Positions 59,890 through 64,000 of a DNA stretch of 64,000 nt are shown here, piece by piece. The position numbers were made by a program, and so were the translations under genes. The stretch lies in assembly GCF_001612825.1 (NCBI RefSeq), contig NZ_BDBE01000051.1, forward strand, positions 1 to 64,000, given 5' to 3'. A model generated the notes under the pieces. The model made no database searches. It saw only the letters and a list, made by a program, of their open reading frames with translations, and was not told the DNA's origin. This stretch comes from Nocardia caishijiensis NBRC 108228 (GTDB lineage: Bacteria > Actinomycetota > Actinomycetes > Mycobacteriales > Mycobacteriaceae). How positions within the stretch are numbered: the first letter of the stretch is position 1; each line of letters opens with the position of its first letter.

Positions 59890-61125
59890 ATGGCGAGTCA
59901 ACTGACGATTCCGATCGTCCTCGGGTGGGATATCAGCGATCTACGCCGATGCGGTAGCGCGATGCTGGAGGCGGCGAGAACCCTCGACTTCGAGTCGGTA
60001 GCCGCTGGAAAGAGGCACGAGCAGTCGGCTTCGTACTTCGTCGGAAAGGCCGGAAACGCATCGCGAGGACGTGGCCACACAGATCGCAACGACGCCGTGA
60101 TCACGTCTGACGTGATCGAGGCGATGGCCAAAGACCTCAATTCATTCGCCGACCAATTGCACAGCAAGCTCGGCATAATTCGCGAGACAAAGAAGGAAGT
60201 AGACGGTTCGATGTGGGATCTCTACGTCACCGATGAAGGGACAGTGAAGTCACGCAAGTCCGACTGGGAAACCTTTAGACAGTACATGTGGTATGGAGGT
60301 GGAACCATGGTGGCCCTGAAAAATCTGATGATCACAGCCTACAGCAACCGCATCTCGGCAGCATTGACATGGGTCCAACGCATAGATGCCGAAGGATCCG
60401 AACTGTATATCAGGAATATTGAACAGCTGCCCCGCAGAGTCAAGGAAGCTTCCGTCGCCGTGCCGCTCGATCCTCACCTCGCCCGGATCCTCCGTGAGTA
60501 TCAGACACCGGCATCCACCAAACCGCCTCGCCTGTTTCCGGTAGGAGTGATCGCCGACCTGCTCTCGGCCGCAGGCCACAAAATGACGCCTTCGTTCTAC
60601 ACCGAGGAAGAAATCTCCGCGATGGAGACGTTGTTGCGCACACAGGGTATCGACGCCGTAGCCCAGGCCGAGGAACTGCCGAAACTGGCACGGTCGGCCG
60701 CGGAAGCGTATGTCGAAGAGGCCAAGTACGCCAAAGGGTCCGTCAACGACGGCCACGGTGATGCATTCAGACATATCTACTGGAATGCCCTGATGACGCA
60801 GAAATTCGGGCCGGAGTGGGCTGAACAGTACGCCACAGCACACGAGAAGACTGGCGGAAACATGCCGCAACGCGAAGCGATGGATTTGTACAACAACGAG
60901 TTGGGCAGGAAGATCGGAGAACTGCATCCCAACGCCGATCCGAACGAATTGAAGAACAAGGTCATCGAAGCAATCAACAGGGGTGACGCTGTCGTCATAC
61001 GCACGAAGGACGACAACGGCGTTCCGGTACCGACCGAGCAGATCCAGATCGCCCGCAGCAACACACCACACATTGCGACCGGTTCACCTCGCGCTCATGG
61101 GGTGCCGCTTCCCGGCGTCCGATAG
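59890..61125 (+). CDS. Putative type VII-secreted effector with C-terminal DUF6973 domain
   Basis: A 411-residue protein without signal peptide. The N-terminal approximately 200 residues are helical and WXG100-like, with a hydrophobic stretch near 135-150. The C-terminal domain (about 285-345) has strongly patterned blocks: H-G-D-A-F-R-H (289-295) with Y-W-N-A, then A-H-E (317-319), and E-A-M-D-L-Y-N-N-E-L-G (329-339). I recognise this as the DUF6973 type; the conserved His/Asp/Glu set suggests an enzyme, possibly a nuclease or hydrolase toxin, but the activity is not known. It follows two small partner genes, and no intact immunity gene is adjacent. Confidence 0.75.
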   Translation: MASQLTIPIVLGWDISDLRRCGSAMLEAARTLDFESVAAGKRHEQSASYFVGKAGNASRGRGHTDRNDAVITSDVIEAMAKDLNSFADQLHSKLGIIRETKKEVDGSMWDLYVTDEGTVKSRKSDWETFRQYMWYGGGTMVALKNLMITAYSNRISAALTWVQRIDAEGSELYIRNIEQLPRRVKEASVAVPLDPHLARILREYQTPASTKPPRLFPVGVIADLLSAAGHKMTPSFYTEEEISAMETLLRTQGIDAVAQAEELPKLARSAAEAYVEEAKYAKGSVNDGHGDAFRHIYWNALMTQKFGPEWAEQYATAHEKTGGNMPQREAMDLYNNELGRKIGELHPNADPNELKNKVIEAINRGDAVVIRTKDDNGVPVPTEQIQIARSNTPHIATGSPRAHGVPLPGVR

Positions 61126-61168
61126 CGCGAGTTGCCGACAACCCTCGTCGGGAGGTCACAATGGGTGG

Positions 61169-61489
61169 ATGGTCGCTTCTGAGCCCGAGTGGGTTCTGCT
61201 GCTGAGTTGTGACGCCGACGAGGGCGCACCGCCGCCGCTCCGCGCGCTGCGGGGTTGACTGCGCGATCGCGGGATCGACTGGATGCCGTTCGCCGCCGAG
61301 GAGATTCGCATCGACCGGCCGCGAGTTCGGCATCCCGACGGCCGCTTCGGTTGTTCATTCGGGGTCGCCGTCCTCGGTGCAGCCCTTCGGCCGCTGGGTC
61401 TGCATCCCGATCAGGCGCAGTCGCGACCCTCGCATCCGTCGCCACCGGCCTGGTGGCACGCTGCGGCCGAGCGCGGTCCGTGGGTGTGA
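61169..61489 (+). pseudogene. Small ORF interrupted by an in-frame TGA
   Basis: From ATG 61169 a frame encodes M-V-A-S-E-P-E-W-V-L-L-L-S-C, then reaches TGA at 61256-61258 after 29 codons. The same frame continues open with L-R-D-R-G-I-D-W-M-P-F-A-A-E-E-I-R through to P-W-V and a stop at 61487-61489, so it totals about 106 codons. GGGAGG lies upstream. The two halves read like one small soluble protein. It directly follows the effector gene, where an immunity gene might be expected. I do not recognise the family. It is either a pseudogene or affected by a sequence error. Confidence 0.55.
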
Positions 61490-61490
61490 G

Positions 61491-61515
61491 CGGCAGTGGG
61501 CACCGCCCACTGCCG
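61491..61515. terminator. Bidirectional hairpin terminator
   Basis: A perfect 10-base inverted repeat (61491-61500 with 61506-61515) with loop CACCG lies between the interrupted plus-strand frame and the nadC stop. It probably ends transcription from both directions. Confidence 0.75.
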
Positions 61516-61519
61516 TGGC

Positions 61520-62380
61520 TCACATGTCCAATCCCAGATCGAGTACGCGTACCGAGTGGGTGAGGGCGCCGATGGCGAGGTAGTCGACGCCGGTGCCCGC
61601 GTAGTCGGCGGCCTGGTCGAGGGAGAGGCCGCCGGAGGACTCGAGTTTCGTGGCGGGGGCGGTGGCGTCGCGGCGTTGGACGGCGGCCTGGGTCTGCCAC
61701 AGGGGGAAGTTGTCGAGCAGGACCAGTTCCACGTTCTCGGCCAGGACGGCGTCGAGTTGTTCGAGGCTGTCGACCTCGACCTCACACGCGATGTCGGGTG
61801 CCAGTTCACGGACCGCACGCAGGGCTTCGACGACCGACCCGGCCGCGACGACATGGTTGTCCTTGATGAGCGCGGCATCGCCGAGACCCATGCGGTGGTT
61901 GACTCCCCCACCGACCCGGACGGCGTACTTCTGCAGGGCGCGCAGGCCGGGCAGCGTCTTGCGGCTGTCGCGGATCTGGCACCGGGTGCCGTCCACCGCG
62001 TCCACCCAGGCGGCGGTGGCGGTGGCGATGCCGGAGAGATGACAGACCAGGTTGAGCATGGTCCGCTCGGCGGTGAGCAGGCCACGGGTCGGTGCGACCA
62101 CGCTCAGCACGCTGGTGCCCGGTTCCACCCGGGTGCCGTCGGCCACCCGACCGGTGATCTCGTAGCTGCCCGCGCCGAGAACCTCGTCGAGCACGAGCAG
62201 ACCGGCGTCGATGCCCGCCACAGTGCCGTGCTGGCGCGACACCACCGACGCCTTGCTGACGGCGTCGGCGGGCACGGTCGCCACGGTGGTGACGTCGGGC
62301 CCGTACCGCAGATCCTCGTCGAGGGCGGTGCGGATCAGGGCCAGCAGTTCTTCCTGGTCCAACGCGGCATCGAGAGCCAT
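61520..62380 (-). CDS. nadC: Nicotinate-nucleotide pyrophosphorylase (quinolinate phosphoribosyltransferase)
   Basis: A 286-residue enzyme of de novo NAD synthesis that converts quinolinate and PRPP to nicotinate mononucleotide. The family T-R-K-T substrate motif region appears here as D-S-R-K-T-L-P-G, followed by A-V-R-V-G-G-G-V-N-H-R. The E-V-E-V-D-S-L-E-Q block and the end S-P-S-A-A-D-type block (here S-G-G-L-S-L-D) complete the barrel. ATG 62380 has AGGAG upstream. It follows nadB by 192 bases on the minus strand; in mycobacteria the two are closer. Confidence 0.96.
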   Translation of the reverse strand: MALDAALDQEELLALIRTALDEDLRYGPDVTTVATVPADAVSKASVVSRQHGTVAGIDAGLLVLDEVLGAGSYEITGRVADGTRVEPGTSVLSVVAPTRGLLTAERTMLNLVCHLSGIATATAAWVDAVDGTRCQIRDSRKTLPGLRALQKYAVRVGGGVNHRMGLGDAALIKDNHVVAAGSVVEALRAVRELAPDIACEVEVDSLEQLDAVLAENVELVLLDNFPLWQTQAAVQRRDATAPATKLESSGGLSLDQAADYAGTGVDYLAIGALTHSVRVLDLGLDM

Positions 62381-62572
62381 TGCTGCACTCCTGTTCTCGG
62401 GGCGCGCTGCGCGCCGGGTCGAGCGGGCGAGGACGTCGCCTCGCCACAGTTCATCGGGTACTACGGGTTTGCCGCGGCGCCGCTGTGGCGGCCCGCGACG
62501 AGGGCCGTCGACACATCGGCCCGCGCGAGACCGTCGGATACGTCCTCGCGCCCACCGTCGCAGCCGCGTCGC

Positions 62573-64000
62573 TCATCGCACGCCGACCACCGCGGCGCTT
62601 GCCGACATGGCCGACGCCTCGAAACGACCGCGCGGATCGAGGCGAACCATCGTGCTGTGCCGCTGGGCGTCGACGGCGCCCGGATGATCCGAGCGGGTGT
62701 GACACCCCCGGCTCTCGACCCGCGCCATCGCCGCGTGCAGCAGCGCCCGAGCGGTGACGGTCAGCGCCGCGTCCTCGACATACCGCAGCTGCCGCGCCCA
62801 CACGGACGGGCCGGATCCGTCCTCCGGCCCCGGGTCGAGTCGACCCACCCCGTCGTCGGCCGCGTCGGGAGGGGACTGTGTCCCCGCGCGGGAAGCGGAC
62901 GGCGCTACCGCCACGTCCGGCGAGGGCAGCAGTTCAGGAACCGGCAACGTCACCGAGCCGATCGCCGCCTCGACGCGCTCGAGGGCATCCGCCAGACCGG
63001 CACCATCGCGGACCACCGACGCCTGTGCGGTCATCGCCTGCTGCACCACCGATCGATCGGCGAATTCCGCTGTCCACGAACCGATCTCCGTGACCCGCGC
63101 GCGCACGCCGAGCCGTTCGACCGCGGCCGCGCCCGCCCGTTCACCGACGACCAGCCCCTCGAGCAGACTGTTGGACGCCAACCGGTTCGCCCCGTGCAGC
63201 CCGGTCCTGGCGACCTCACCCGCCGCGTACAACCCTGGCACCTCGGTGCGTCCGTGCGTATCCGTCGACACCCCGCCGCACTGGTAGTGCGCGGCGGGCG
63301 CCACCGGGATCAGCTGTTCGGCCGGATCGATCCCCGCCGCCAGGCAGGACGCGGTGATCGTCGGGAACCGCTGGGCGAATCCGGGAAGATGGCGTGCGTC
63401 GAGAAACACGTGATCGGTGCCGAGCGCACGCATCCGCGCCGCGATCGCCCGCGAGACCACGTCACGTGGGGCGAGATCGCCACGAGGATGCACTCCGGTG
63501 GTCACCGAATCACCCTGGGAATCGACAAGTTTCGCGCCCTCACCGCGCACGGCCTCACTGATCAGCGGCCGCCGTCCGACCCCGCCCGGCGTGAAGAGCA
63601 CCGTCGGATGGAACTGCACGAATTCGAGATCGGCCACCGCCGCTCCCGCCCACAGCGCCAGCGCGACACCGTCACCGGTGGCGCCGGGCGGGTTGGTGCT
63701 CGCGGCGTAGAGCTGCCCGAGCCCACCGGTGGCCAGCAGCACCGCGGGTGTGTGCACCACGCCGAAACCGTTGTCCGACACCGCGACAACGCCACGGATG
63801 CCCTCCGGACCGGTGACCAACCGCAACGCGGCCGCGCCGAAGAGCACCGGCAGCCCGGCGGCGTTGAGCGCCCGCTGTACCTCCGCACCGGTGGCGTCAC
63901 CACCGGCGTGGATGATGCGCCGCGTGCTGTGCCCACCTTCGCGGGTCCGTGAGATCTGCCCGTCGCGGCCGAGGTCGAAGACCGCGCCCAGGTCGGTCAG
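62573..64000 (-). CDS. nadB: L-aspartate oxidase (partial, 5' end outside window)
   Basis: The 3' part (475 codons present) of NadB, which oxidises aspartate to iminoaspartate for quinolinate synthesis. The frame continues to the window edge; it includes L-T-D-L-G-A-V-F-D-L, the substrate-site S-R-T-R-E-G-G-H-S, and the flavin-domain blocks A-T-G-G-L-G-Q-L-Y, F-V-Q-F-H-P-T, G-A-A-H-Y-Q-C-G-G-V and G-L-H-G-A-N-R-L-A-S-N-S. The FAD GxGxxG start is outside. The C-terminal end has extra Asp/Pro/Gly residues in place of the tighter family sequence. nadC follows. The 192-base gap has a GGCGCG-ctg-CGCGCC hairpin and no gene. Confidence 0.95.
   Translation of the reverse strand: MTDLGAVFDLGRDGQISRTREGGHSTRRIIHAGGDATGAEVQRALNAAGLPVLFGAAALRLVTGPEGIRGVVAVSDNGFGVVHTPAVLLATGGLGQLYAASTNPPGATGDGVALALWAGAAVADLEFVQFHPTVLFTPGGVGRRPLISEAVRGEGAKLVDSQGDSVTTGVHPRGDLAPRDVVSRAIAARMRALGTDHVFLDARHLPGFAQRFPTITASCLAAGIDPAEQLIPVAPAAHYQCGGVSTDTHGRTEVPGLYAAGEVARTGLHGANRLASNSLLEGLVVGERAGAAAVERLGVRARVTEIGSWTAEFADRSVVQQAMTAQASVVRDGAGLADALERVEAAIGSVTLPVPELLPSPDVAVAPSASRAGTQSPPDAADDGVGRLDPGPEDGSGPSVWARQLRYVEDAALTVTARALLHAAMARVESRGCHTRSDHPGAVDAQRHSTMVRLDPRGRFEASAMSASAAVVGVR

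Noticed and set aside
61256..61258. TGA as selenocysteine codon
   Set aside because: No SECIS-like hairpin was identified after it, and the residue is not in a recognisable redox motif.

Overview
The window looks like chromosomal DNA of a high-GC actinomycete in the Mycobacteriales, most likely Nocardia or a close relative. Supporting evidence: very GC-rich coding with long meaningless antisense frames, many GTG starts and ATGA/GTGA overlaps, a PdtaR-type ANTAR regulator, type VII-secretion-associated small proteins, and a gene order that follows the Mycobacterium tuberculosis block nadB-nadC / hisD-C-B-H-A-impA-F-I / bcpB / trpE-(membrane)-C-B-A / lgt / pyk / tesB / pdtaR. Most of this backbone is on the minus strand, so it is read from right to left. 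The genus is inferred from gene content; no search was run.

Layout. 0-5.7 kb: a branched-chain-amino-acid-type ABC operon livK-livH-livM-livGF (minus), whose two ATPases are fused in one protein. 5.8-14 kb: pdtaR, tRNA-Leu(CAA), a low-Mr phosphatase, tesB, pyk, an amino-acid ABC binding protein and permease without an ATPase, a TM2 protein and lgt. 14-15.2 kb: a small lower-GC scar with a broken EspC-like gene, a DUF6959-like gene and a decayed IS630-type transposase tail. 15.2-20.7 kb: the trp operon trpE-membrane protein-trpC-trpB-trpA. 20.8-22.9 kb: small plus-strand genes, including a Bcp peroxiredoxin and a MarR regulator.

22.9-45.4 kb: the his genes, split into three pieces. hisI lies behind a PucR-type regulator gene. 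An approximately 8.9-kb segment (PucR regulator, a second complete liv operon, a secreted protein, an atypical acyl-CoA dehydrogenase homologue and a YcxB-like protein) separates it from hisF-impA-hisA. An approximately 7.2-kb segment (Gly-Ser-Ala repeat secreted protein, hydrolase/MFS/AraC cluster, DUF2786 protein, hydrolase remnant, cupin) separates that from hisH-hisB-hisC-hisD. 45.5-59.1 kb: a cell-envelope and uptake region with a Ser/Thr kinase, a penicillin-binding lipoprotein, an acyltransferase with an SGNH tail, an arylamine N-acetyltransferase, a TAXI-TRAP transporter, an AlkZ-fold protein and a large beta-propeller-like lipoprotein. 59.3-61.5 kb: a compact cassette of a YbaB-like protein, a WXG100/EspC-like protein and a DUF6973-type putative secreted effector, followed by a small interrupted frame. 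61.5-64 kb: nadC and the 3' part of nadB.

The housekeeping genes work together in Trp, His and NAD synthesis, glycolysis and lipoprotein maturation. The accessory islands add amino-acid and organic-acid uptake, regulation and type VII-like secretion. The most unusual items are the effector cassette with its broken neighbour, the EspC-like pseudogene, the livGF fusion, the split his operon, the ACAD with Gln at both usual catalytic Glu positions, and the AlkZ-like protein with HxT in place of QxQ/QxD.
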